From a virus, in IMG/VR virus record IMGVR_UViG_3300003876_000014, positions 1 to 55,254 of that record: a stretch of DNA of 55,254 nt; one strand, 5' to 3'. The notes beneath the pieces are model-generated. The model did not search any database, was not told where the DNA came from, and saw only the letters and a program-made list of their open reading frames with translations. The position numbers and the translations under genes were made by a program. Positions 17,571-24,841 of this stretch are shown here, in pieces. Within the stretch, counting starts at the first letter, position 1. Each line of letters opens with the position of its first letter.

Positions 17571-17975
17571 TTATATTTCTTCTTTTACTGTTACAGTTGA
17601 TTCTGTTTTCTTTTTAGAAGTCATTTTCTTTTTTGGAACTGGTTCTGTTTTAATTTTAGTTGAAATATGTTTTTTTATTGGTTCACTTTTAATTTTAGTT
17701 GATATTGGCTTCTTTACTGGTTTCTTTGCACTAGGCTTTTGAAGTCTATTGAACTCATTTTCACTTATTTCAATAACATTAATTAATTGTTTTGCTCTTA
17801 GACTTTGAATTGAAACTGGTAATTTTCTACATGAAAGAACAATTTCATTATCAGCATTTAATTCATGATATTTTTTTTGAAAACCAACATGATATTCGAT
17901 TTTCACTTTCATATCTTTATTAATGTGTCTCTTAGGTAATTTACCTGTAACATTCTTTATTTTATAATATGACAT
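17571..17975 (-). CDS. Hypothetical protein with Lys/Pro-rich tail
   Basis: This 134-residue protein has a globular-looking first 85 residues and then a low-complexity tail of Lys, Pro, Ser and Thr. The tail contains repeated units (KPISTKIKSEP, KHISTKIKTEP). Such a basic tail can bind nucleic acid or another negatively charged partner. It lies 12 bases downstream of the ParB-like gene. No family is recognised. Confidence 0.45.
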   Translation of the reverse strand: MSYYKIKNVTGKLPKRHINKDMKVKIEYHVGFQKKYHELNADNEIVLSCRKLPVSIQSLRAKQLINVIEISENEFNRLQKPSAKKPVKKPISTKIKSEPIKKHISTKIKTEPVPKKKMTSKKKTESTVTVKEEI

Positions 17976-17987
17976 ATTTTTATATTT

Positions 17988-18839
17988 TTAATTTAAACCT
18001 TGTACCATAATATCACCATACTTAATACCATCATAACCCATCTGTTTTGCTTTTTCAGCAACAGCACGATTAATAATACTATCAGTACTTACATTATGAT
18101 TTTTTGAAATTTTATTAAAATCAATATTAGGAAACCAACTATTCGCTAATACTGAAACAGGATTAATATCACTTTTAAATGTTAAATCTAAATCATTTGT
18201 ATTGAGAATATTATCAAATTCCATTTCATATTTATTATATCCATCAACAGGTTTTAATGAAAAGAAGTTTCCAACCTTTGAAATTTCACTAATTTCATCT
18301 CTTCTATAACCTGTTATTTTCTTTGGTTTTTTACCAGATGTTTCATCGTGTAAAATTTCTTTATCATCATCTTCTAATTCACCTTCTAATGTTGTTAAAA
18401 AATCACCACCATCAGTACCTTCAGAATCAATATCATTCATTCCGTTAATTTGATCTTGTGCAACTACTTCCATTACACTTTCTTGATTTTCATATTCAAA
18501 AATGTCCTGTATTTTATTTAATAATCTTATGGCATCTTTTTGCGATAACATTATTTGAAGTGCTTTAATTGGGACTGCACGACTTAATGCAGCAACATAT
18601 CTATGATGCCCATCTAACACTTTCATTTCTTTTGATATCCAAATAGGTTGAACATTATCCATATCTATTTGAGATACTTTATCTTGTGCTACTATTCCTT
18701 GTGATGGTATTAATTCATCTGGATCAATTTGAAGATACTTATAATCAACACCTTCCTTATCTAACATATTTAATGTATAATTAAAAGGAGCGTTCACTTG
18801 GGGTAACCACATTGGTTTATAACGTAGGTCTATACTCAT
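17988..18839 (-). CDS. ParB-like nuclease-domain protein with C-terminal polyvalent-type module
   Basis: The 283-residue protein has the ParB/sulfiredoxin-like core with DGHHRYVAA at residues 76-84, preceded by WISKEMKVL and followed by an alpha/beta segment. The end, AEKAKQMGYDGIKYGDIMVQGL, resembles C-terminal parts of ADP-ribosyltransferase-like or lpd-type modules found in phage polyvalent proteins. The middle is acidic (GELEDDDKEIL) and may be flexible. It is likely a virion-delivered or DNA-associated factor; the ParB-like fold alone does not prove nuclease or partition activity. The start overlaps the end of the upstream homing endonuclease by 23 bases. Confidence 0.55.
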   Translation of the reverse strand: MSIDLRYKPMWLPQVNAPFNYTLNMLDKEGVDYKYLQIDPDELIPSQGIVAQDKVSQIDMDNVQPIWISKEMKVLDGHHRYVAALSRAVPIKALQIMLSQKDAIRLLNKIQDIFEYENQESVMEVVAQDQINGMNDIDSEGTDGGDFLTTLEGELEDDDKEILHDETSGKKPKKITGYRRDEISEISKVGNFFSLKPVDGYNKYEMEFDNILNTNDLDLTFKSDINPVSVLANSWFPNIDFNKISKNHNVSTDSIINRAVAEKAKQMGYDGIKYGDIMVQGLN

Positions 18840-19761
18840 TTTCTAATTTATTTTCTAATATTTTTTCAATGCTATTATATTCATAATATGGAATTCTAAT
18901 TAAATGAATATTATTTTTTATTGAAAATTCGTTTTTTAATTTATCATTTATTTGTCTTTCTTTAAATCCCTTAAAACCCCCAAATATTTTTACTACTTCA
19001 AAATGTTGTTTACCATCATATTCAATTAAAATATTTCTATTGGGTAAATAAAAATCAAACAATAAATTTGATTTATTTATACAACCGTCAAATTTTTTTT
19101 GACCATTAAATACAATACCTCTTTTTACTAAATACTCTCTAATTCGTTTTTCACCTTTAGATTCCCTACATGTTGGACATCCTTGACCAGATAAATGTGA
19201 ATTTGGTGTTTGTTTAAATATTCCATGTTTTAAACAAATAATTTCAACTTTTGTCATATAATTATAATATGACGAATTATCGTAATTATATTTATCACCA
19301 TGTACTTCCTTTGCTTTTTTAATGAATTCTTCTTTTGTTAATGAAAACTTATCACTTAAAATATCTTTACCACATTTTAAACAACCATGTCTCATATGAT
19401 TATTAGGTGTTTGTTTAAACATTCCATGTTCTAAACATATTATATTAACTTTCGTATTTGAGTTGATGTATTCAACTAAGGTATAATCATATTTATCACC
19501 ATGTACTTCCTTTCCTTTTTTAATAAATTCTTCTTTTGTTAATGAAAATTTTTTTGATAAAATTTCGTTTCTACATTTAGAACAATTACTTCCTGTGTAA
19601 TGATTCTTAGGATAAACACTAAATAATCCATGTTCTGGACATATAATATCAATCTTAGTACTAATATTAATATATCTAACTAAAGAATAGTCATATCTAT
19701 TACCATGTATTTTTTTTGATTTTTCTATAAACTTTTCATTAGTAAGTCTTTTCACTATCAT
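18817..19761 (-). CDS. Homing endonuclease with zinc-binding repeats and EDxHD-like nuclease domain
   Basis: The 314-residue protein has three repeats of about 63 residues, each with KIHGNRYDYSLVRY-like and IICPEHGLF-like parts followed by a C-x2-C pair. Each repeat therefore has a Cys/His set suited to one zinc. The C-terminal part reads LLFDFYLPNRNILIEYDGKQHF, the E-x-D-G-x-x-H pattern of the EDxHD/Vsr-like nucleases, with downstream Lys/Asp (ERQINDKLKNEF). It is a selfish element inserted at the 5' end of the ParB-like gene, which it overlaps. A GTATTTATG variant of the promoter element overlaps its ATG, which could give a leaderless message. Confidence 0.75.
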   Translation of the reverse strand: MIVKRLTNEKFIEKSKKIHGNRYDYSLVRYINISTKIDIICPEHGLFSVYPKNHYTGSNCSKCRNEILSKKFSLTKEEFIKKGKEVHGDKYDYTLVEYINSNTKVNIICLEHGMFKQTPNNHMRHGCLKCGKDILSDKFSLTKEEFIKKAKEVHGDKYNYDNSSYYNYMTKVEIICLKHGIFKQTPNSHLSGQGCPTCRESKGEKRIREYLVKRGIVFNGQKKFDGCINKSNLLFDFYLPNRNILIEYDGKQHFEVVKIFGGFKGFKERQINDKLKNEFSIKNNIHLIRIPYYEYNSIEKILENKLENEYRPTL

Positions 19762-19767
19762 AAATAC
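19759..19767 (-). promoter_or_regulatory. GTATTTATG, variant of the promoter element overlapping the start codon
   Basis: The last three bases of the element are the ATG of the endonuclease gene. The overlap may be coincidence, or the annotated start may be too early. Confidence 0.35.
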
Positions 19768-19813
19768 TCACTAATTGTTTTTTATTTAAACACTTTTGAT
19801 TATATCTCATAAA

Positions 19814-20671
19814 TTATCCAGTACTATCAATAAAATTGATATCTTTAATGGAAATTTTTTCAGGTGATTTATATGATTTGCTTCTTGCTCTATGAGTATA
19901 AACGAAGAATCCATTTTTATCCGCACCTAAACTAACCCCATCAATTTTTTGTGTTTTATTTTTTAATTCTTCTGATTTAATTAATCCATGAAGATAACCA
20001 CCTTCCTTATATTTACTACCAGATGAAATATATGGTAATATCTTTTCTTTCATTTCTTTTGAAATTGATTTTGAACGTTTTAATGATTCTTTTGGGTTTA
20101 CTTTAGATTCATTAATTAATATTTTCAACTCTTCAGAAATTATTTTATTTAACTTATTATTAGATTCTACTAATGCAAAACTACCATCAGTAACACGATA
20201 AACATTAATCTGATATAGGTCACCTAGTTCTTCTTTCATTTTTGCGAAAACTACCATTTCCTTTTCTCTATCATCATAAACATTTATCGTATCTACATCT
20301 GGATATCGATTAAGATATTGTCTTATTCGATCATCTTTCTCACCCCCACCTTGTTTTAAAGATAATTCATCAAACACAATATTGTGTGATTGTAATATCT
20401 TTTCTATTTCAGGTTGTAGTTTTTTTAGTCGTGAAGTGAGCATAATTGTTTTGGTGTCACTCTTAGTCGTATCACTTCTAAATTGGTTTAAAACACTTGG
20501 GATTGGGTTTATCTTAAATACTTTCATATTTAAGCTGTCAGGTCTACCCCACCATCCAACATGTGGATAATCTTTACCTGTTTTTGTTTTCCATAATTTC
20601 TTACCTTCATCAGGCATTGGTGTATCCATAAGAGTACCATCAAAATCATAAAAGGATAATGTTGTTATCAT
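19814..20671 (-). CDS. HAD-family phosphatase, polynucleotide 3'-phosphatase-like
   Basis: The 285-residue protein has HAD motif I as YDFDGTL (D9, D11), motif II as MLTSR (T79 or S80) and motif IV as VYDDRE (D133, D134). KDDRIRQYL lies before motif IV. The spacing and the set DGTL, S-R, K-D-D and DDR are similar to the 3'-phosphatase half of T4 Pnkp (DVDGTL, SGR, KDD, DDR). The last 110 residues (from ISEELKILINES) are a separate basic domain with no known match. The gene lies immediately downstream of a 2H phosphoesterase gene. The substrate is not proven; nucleotides or RNA ends are the leading options. Confidence 0.6.
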   Translation of the reverse strand: MITTLSFYDFDGTLMDTPMPDEGKKLWKTKTGKDYPHVGWWGRPDSLNMKVFKINPIPSVLNQFRSDTTKSDTKTIMLTSRLKKLQPEIEKILQSHNIVFDELSLKQGGGEKDDRIRQYLNRYPDVDTINVYDDREKEMVVFAKMKEELGDLYQINVYRVTDGSFALVESNNKLNKIISEELKILINESKVNPKESLKRSKSISKEMKEKILPYISSGSKYKEGGYLHGLIKSEELKNKTQKIDGVSLGADKNGFFVYTHRARSKSYKSPEKISIKDINFIDSTG

Positions 20672-20681
20672 AATTCTTTAT

Positions 20682-21062
20682 TTAAAGGTAACCAACTTCT
20701 GCAACTTTTCCACTTAATTCGATTGCGAATTGAATTGGTTTCCAATTAGTTATTTTATTTGACATAAAAGGTTTTCCACCTTCTTTTCTATTAACAGCTA
20801 TTGTTATGTGTGGTATTACATTATCAGTAGGTACAATGGTTTCTACCATAGCTGCCATTGCTAAATCAGACATACCTATCTTAACAACTCTTAGTTGTGC
20901 TGTCATACCTAAATATTTTTCATATTCTTCTTTAATTTCACCCATGTTAAGTGTCATATGGTGTGCCACATTTTCCCAACCTTCAGGAATTTCAGAATAT
21001 TGTAATAGCTTTGTTCTAGATGGTTCATCTAAAACCAATGCAGTATATGAAACCTTACCCAT
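20682..21062 (-). CDS. 2H-phosphoesterase-like protein
   Basis: This 126-residue protein has two H-x-T/S motifs, HMTL at residue 35 and HITI at residue 85, the signature pair of 2H phosphoesterases. Members open 2',3'-cyclic phosphate ends or act on 2',5'-linked oligonucleotides, for example the anti-2-5A enzymes of some viruses. The start overlaps the stop of the upstream gene as TAATG, and the HAD gene follows 10 bases later. The adjacent HAD phosphatase and the nearby CCA-adding enzyme suggest RNA end processing; no ligase is visible. Confidence 0.6.
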   Translation of the reverse strand: MGKVSYTALVLDEPSRTKLLQYSEIPEGWENVAHHMTLNMGEIKEEYEKYLGMTAQLRVVKIGMSDLAMAAMVETIVPTDNVIPHITIAVNRKEGGKPFMSNKITNWKPIQFAIELSGKVAEVGYL

Positions 21063-22171
21063 TATTTTATTTCGTTATATTTAACAATTCGTACTCTTTC
21101 GTTACCAACAACATCAATTACCTTAATTTTTAATTCTTGGTCTGTAATATCAATGAAAAATGGTTTTGTATATTCTTTAAATTTATCAACATTATTTAGT
21201 TGAACCATTATTTTACTTACACCTGATTTATTATCTATTGCAGTTAATGTTATTTTTCTCAAATTTGTTAATTCGTTTTTTATGATTTCTTCATTAACAA
21301 AAATTTCTGGTGGTATTGCATCTAAATAAAATTCAAATATATTTTCATTTTCTTTATTATTAATCCAATCATTAGAAAAATACCACAATATATGTTCACC
21401 ATCATTTAGTTTATTTAATTTTATCGGTTCAATATATTTTATAAATTCTGTACTATCAAAATTATAATATGTTGAATTTACACCAACACCATCAATATCT
21501 TCACTAATTAAATTTATCACATCATTAGGTGATAGTAATATATTAACATCCCCTATATATGTTTTTGGTGGTGAATTGTCAATCCCAAAATTAAAATTAT
21601 TATTATCATAGTCATACGATAATTCACTAATTTTTTCTACATTACCAACATTATCAACACTATAAAACTTTAAATCAATATCAATACCAGCCTCAAATAT
21701 AATAAAATTTTCATATAATGTAAAGTTTTTTCCATTAATTGAGTAATAAATTTTATCAACACCAGATAATTCATCTTCTCCAACTAATTCAATTTTTAAA
21801 TCATCACCATAATATCTTTTACCTCTAAAAACATATGTTTCTTTAGAAATAAAATTTACCTTTGTTTTTGGTGCTTTACTATCTGCATATATTTTCCATA
21901 TTTGTTCTCCAAATGGATAAACATATTTACCTGTTGAATCCATTTCCCATTTAGTTCTTAAATAGTTTATTCCTTCGGTATCTAAATAAAAGGGTTTTTT
22001 TAACATTACACCATCTAAATTTGGTGATGATAATGTAATATATATGGGGAGTTTTTTATTCCAAAATATCTTTTCCCCATCAACATATGATTTTTCTATT
22101 TCTGTATGTTGTATTTGTGCTAAACCTATATTAGATAATAGTAAAAATATAATAAATAATATATATTTCAT
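21062..22171 (-). CDS. Secreted protein with OmpL47-like beta repeats
   Basis: The 369-residue protein begins with a Sec-type signal peptide (MKYILFIIFLLLSNIGLAQ, likely cut after A or Q). The rest has three Ig-like modules with the phrases IDKIYYSINGK, KFYSVDNVGNVEKI and IKVIDVVGNE, matching the OmpL47/Big-like pattern in which a conserved D-x-x-G-N ends each repeat. The SPPKTYIGD and IPPEIFVNE stretches are module boundaries. A secreted, phage-encoded Ig-repeat protein could act in the host periplasm or on the cell surface. It starts as TAATG at the stop of the lipoprotein gene, and ends as TAATG before the 2H gene. Confidence 0.6.
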   Translation of the reverse strand: MKYILFIIFLLLSNIGLAQIQHTEIEKSYVDGEKIFWNKKLPIYITLSSPNLDGVMLKKPFYLDTEGINYLRTKWEMDSTGKYVYPFGEQIWKIYADSKAPKTKVNFISKETYVFRGKRYYGDDLKIELVGEDELSGVDKIYYSINGKNFTLYENFIIFEAGIDIDLKFYSVDNVGNVEKISELSYDYDNNNFNFGIDNSPPKTYIGDVNILLSPNDVINLISEDIDGVGVNSTYYNFDSTEFIKYIEPIKLNKLNDGEHILWYFSNDWINNKENENIFEFYLDAIPPEIFVNEEIIKNELTNLRKITLTAIDNKSGVSKIMVQLNNVDKFKEYTKPFFIDITDQELKIKVIDVVGNERVRIVKYNEIK

Positions 22172-22848
22172 TAATTAAACTCTTTTTTTATTTTCTTTTT
22201 TATTTGCTCCAATTCTTTTTTTAATCTTGGATTTAAATTTTTTCCACCTTTGATTACTGTTATTGAATCAAGTCTTGGCTGTCCAATTATAACTTCACCG
22301 TTTTCTCTTACATATATAGAAATAAGATTATATTTATCTAATCTAGTAATGTAATTACCTGCTGGTAAATTTTCAAAAGTTGATGCTTCTATTGGTACTT
22401 TTACTTCTGGAACTGAAGTTTTGTCTTTTTTTACTATTTCATCACTTTCGCCTGATAATTTTCGTATTCTATCCAATTCTTTTTTTATACGATCAATTTC
22501 CGAAAGTAACTTTTTTTTTAGTTTATCGTTTTCTTTTTTTTTATATTCATAAGCAAGACTTTCCATCTTATCTGCTCTTTCATCTAATGAATCTAATTTA
22601 GATATTAAAGATAATTTTGTTAATAATATTTTATCTAAAATACTATTAACATTTTCCTTATTTTCATCAAAATCAATATTTAAATCTCTTGCTAATTGAA
22701 TTATTGAATCTTCCTTTGTTAAAATACCACTAGAAAATTCAACATTTCTATCCTCATTAACCACTTCTGGTGATTTATCACAAGATATTAGTATAATAAG
22801 AAGACTATTTACTAAGAAGTATTTCCAGAACTTTATCAACTCTTTCAT
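22171..22848 (-). CDS. Putative lipoprotein with coiled coil (possible o-spanin)
   Basis: This 225-residue protein has a signal peptide ending in a lipobox (LIIL-ISC, Cys23 with D after it), so it is a likely lipoprotein of the outer or inner leaflet. Residues about 60-130 are a long coiled coil (KLKKKLLSEIDRIKKELDRI). Its 5' end overlaps the upstream small membrane protein by 44 bases in another frame, the layout of many Rz/Rz1 spanin pairs. A lipoprotein of this length is longer than typical o-spanins, so other periplasmic roles are possible. Confidence 0.5.
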   Translation of the reverse strand: MKELIKFWKYFLVNSLLIILISCDKSPEVVNEDRNVEFSSGILTKEDSIIQLARDLNIDFDENKENVNSILDKILLTKLSLISKLDSLDERADKMESLAYEYKKKENDKLKKKLLSEIDRIKKELDRIRKLSGESDEIVKKDKTSVPEVKVPIEASTFENLPAGNYITRLDKYNLISIYVRENGEVIIGQPRLDSITVIKGGKNLNPRLKKELEQIKKKIKKEFN

Positions 22849-23122
22849 TAGTTTTATCTATTTTATCATTTAATTTAGTATTGGCATCTTGAATATTTTC
22901 TAATTGTTGTAAAAGCAACTCATAGTTTACCCCTTCAAGATTTTTAACCCTTCCATTTAGTTCAGCATAATTTTTATCATGTTCATCATGACGATAATTA
23001 CTAACCATGTAATTACCAATACCAGTTCCTATAACAGCAACAATAAGTATTACATTATACCAATTTCCAATCTTATTGAACATACCTTTTACACCGCTAT
23101 TTATCTTTTCTGTCATTATCAA
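22805..23122 (-). CDS. Membrane-anchored coiled-coil protein (possible i-spanin)
   Basis: The 105-residue protein has a charged N-terminus, one transmembrane segment (residues about 19-39, NWYNVILIVAVIGTGIGNYM) and a coiled coil to the end (YELLLQQLENIQDANTKLND). This N-in membrane anchor with a periplasmic coiled coil fits an i-spanin, and the overlapping lipoprotein gene downstream would be its partner. Holin or other membrane proteins are not excluded. A GTATTTATA element lies about 31 bases upstream. Confidence 0.5.
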   Translation of the reverse strand: MIMTEKINSGVKGMFNKIGNWYNVILIVAVIGTGIGNYMVSNYRHDEHDKNYAELNGRVKNLEGVNYELLLQQLENIQDANTKLNDKIDKTNERVDKVLEILLSK

Positions 23123-23153
23123 ATATTTAATTAAGAATAATATTATATTCTAA

Positions 23154-23162
23154 TATAAATAC
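23154..23162 (-). promoter_or_regulatory. GTATTTATA element upstream of the membrane/coiled-coil gene
   Basis: The element lies 31 bases upstream of the ATG at 23122 and two bases after the stop of the CCA-enzyme C-terminal fragment. Confidence 0.5.
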
Positions 23163-23164
23163 CT

Positions 23165-23593
23165 TTATGATTTAGGATTATTCAATAAATTAAGTAAATC
23201 TTCTCTATTATTTTTTATTTTATCACCATAAACATTTATTAATGCTGACCTAAGACCATCACCAATTTCTTTACCTTTAAGACCCATCTCCATTAAATCA
23301 TTACCATTAACAGCTAACTCTCCAATTGATTTAGGGTATAAACCCGAATCTAAATCTACAATACCTCTTTTCAATTTTTCTGGAAGAATTTGACTATTAA
23401 GTGATTCTGGTGATTTAGTAAACATGTTATGTGCAACTACACGATTTTTTACATTATCATTACTTACATTAGTGAATCCATTTGATAAGGCTTCAATCTC
23501 TTTAACTGTTGGTATATCACCTTTCAATGTTTTTCTAAATACTTCTGCTGGATTATCTAATTGTCTTGTTAATAAGTAAATAAATTCACCCAT
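23165..23593 (-). CDS. C-terminal domain of a CCA tRNA nucleotidyltransferase, split from the N-terminal part
   Basis: The 142-residue frame matches the C-terminal (tail) part of class II CCA-adding enzymes: ELAVNGNDLMEMGLKGKEIG followed by a helix with the pattern L-x-x-A-L-x-x-V (GLRSALINVYGDKI) and a terminal NREDLLNLL. Read upstream without a start, the frame continues as KIIDESPFNKVNT. It joins the N-terminal part if the A6 run at about 23630-23635 were A5. The ATG used here is an internal Met of the original protein. Confidence 0.7.
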   Translation of the reverse strand: MGEFIYLLTRQLDNPAEVFRKTLKGDIPTVKEIEALSNGFTNVSNDNVKNRVVAHNMFTKSPESLNSQILPEKLKRGIVDLDSGLYPKSIGELAVNGNDLMEMGLKGKEIGDGLRSALINVYGDKIKNNREDLLNLLNNPKS

Positions 23594-23621
23594 TGTATTT
23601 ACTTTATTAAATGGACTTTCA

Positions 23622-24785
23622 TCAATTATTTTTTAATAATTGTGCTCCAACCTTTTTATCACCCTTAGTTACAATTTTTTCTAATTCAATAAACATTCTT
23701 TCACCTGCAATTTCTTTAATCTTAGGTGCGTTTTGTTTAATTAAATCCATTGTATGTGGTTCGATTGTGAAACCAAACCTAGATGCGAATTGAACACCTC
23801 TAAGCATTCTAAGAGGATCATCAGCAAATGCTTCTGGATTAACAACTCTAATAATTTTATTTCTTAAATCATCCTGACCGTTATATGGGTCAATTAAATT
23901 ACCGTTAACATCTTTTGCAATTGCATTAATTGTAAAATCTCTTCTTTTTAAATCATCTTCAATAGGTAATTCGTGATCTGATTTTACATCAAATCCTTTA
24001 TGTCCATCACCAACCTTTTGTTCTGTTCTAGGAATTGCAATATCAATATCATCGGTTGCACCTTTAGGTACAAACTTAATAACACCAAATGACTTACCTA
24101 CTGCATCTACTTTACCGTATTTAGTTAATAGTCTTTCTAGTTTATCCATAGGTATTCCAGTAATAAGAATATCTAAATCTTTAGAATCTTTTCCTAAAAA
24201 TTTATCTCTTACTGCACCACCTACTGAAAATATTTTACCACCAAGTTTTTCAATTTCTTGTTTGAATGGTAAATCTTCTAAAGACATTATATTTGCTTCT
24301 TTAATCATATTTTTCTTATACGTACTATTCGACTCTTGGGTTACACTATTTACTTGTTCCCATATACATCTATGAAACTTATCATAATCCATGTTACTTA
24401 ATTTAAGTGTAGGATTAACCTTTATTGTTAAATTCATATTTAAAGGTTTATTAAGTATTTTTGCTGCATAATATCTATGATGTCCATCTTGGATATAAAA
24501 CCCTTCACTCCAACCATTAGGTTTATCATAATCAACTTCAATTGGTTCTGACAAATCAACAGATTGTGCATATTCGATATCTGATAAACCCTTTTGTTCT
24601 ATTTCCCATTTAACATTTTCCAAATCATTTCTCCATCTAACCTTTAATTCATTTGGCATTATGGTATTTTTTTCTTGAGTGAATCCAAATGCCCATTGAT
24701 CAAATAAATCATCAGGTAATCCACCGCTTCTTAATAGATACGTAATCAGGTATTTCAAGTTTTTCACATTCATTATTTTCTTCAT
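23622..24785 (-). CDS. ParB-like domain fused to the catalytic part of a CCA tRNA nucleotidyltransferase
   Basis: Residues about 90-115 carry a ParB-like core (IQDGHHRYYAAKI). Residues about 165-387 are the CCA/poly(A) polymerase class II catalytic part. It has GGAVRD with the following DLDI, then DIDIAI, RRDFTINAIA, DPYNGQDDLR, DPLRMLRGVQFASRFGF and ERMFIELEKI. These motifs hold the metal-binding acids and the nucleotide-selecting Arg/Asp. The enzyme repairs or completes tRNA 3' ends. The frame ends in an A6 run, 29 bases before the domain at 23165-23593. The N-terminus may also be part of the gene upstream (see finding), so this start is uncertain. Confidence 0.75.
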   Translation of the reverse strand: MKKIMNVKNLKYLITYLLRSGGLPDDLFDQWAFGFTQEKNTIMPNELKVRWRNDLENVKWEIEQKGLSDIEYAQSVDLSEPIEVDYDKPNGWSEGFYIQDGHHRYYAAKILNKPLNMNLTIKVNPTLKLSNMDYDKFHRCIWEQVNSVTQESNSTYKKNMIKEANIMSLEDLPFKQEIEKLGGKIFSVGGAVRDKFLGKDSKDLDILITGIPMDKLERLLTKYGKVDAVGKSFGVIKFVPKGATDDIDIAIPRTEQKVGDGHKGFDVKSDHELPIEDDLKRRDFTINAIAKDVNGNLIDPYNGQDDLRNKIIRVVNPEAFADDPLRMLRGVQFASRFGFTIEPHTMDLIKQNAPKIKEIAGERMFIELEKIVTKGDKKVGAQLLKNN

Positions 24786-24841
24786 TTATAGTATTTTCAT
24801 ATAAACTACTTCCTGAATCAGTTACATCTTCTCTTGTATGA

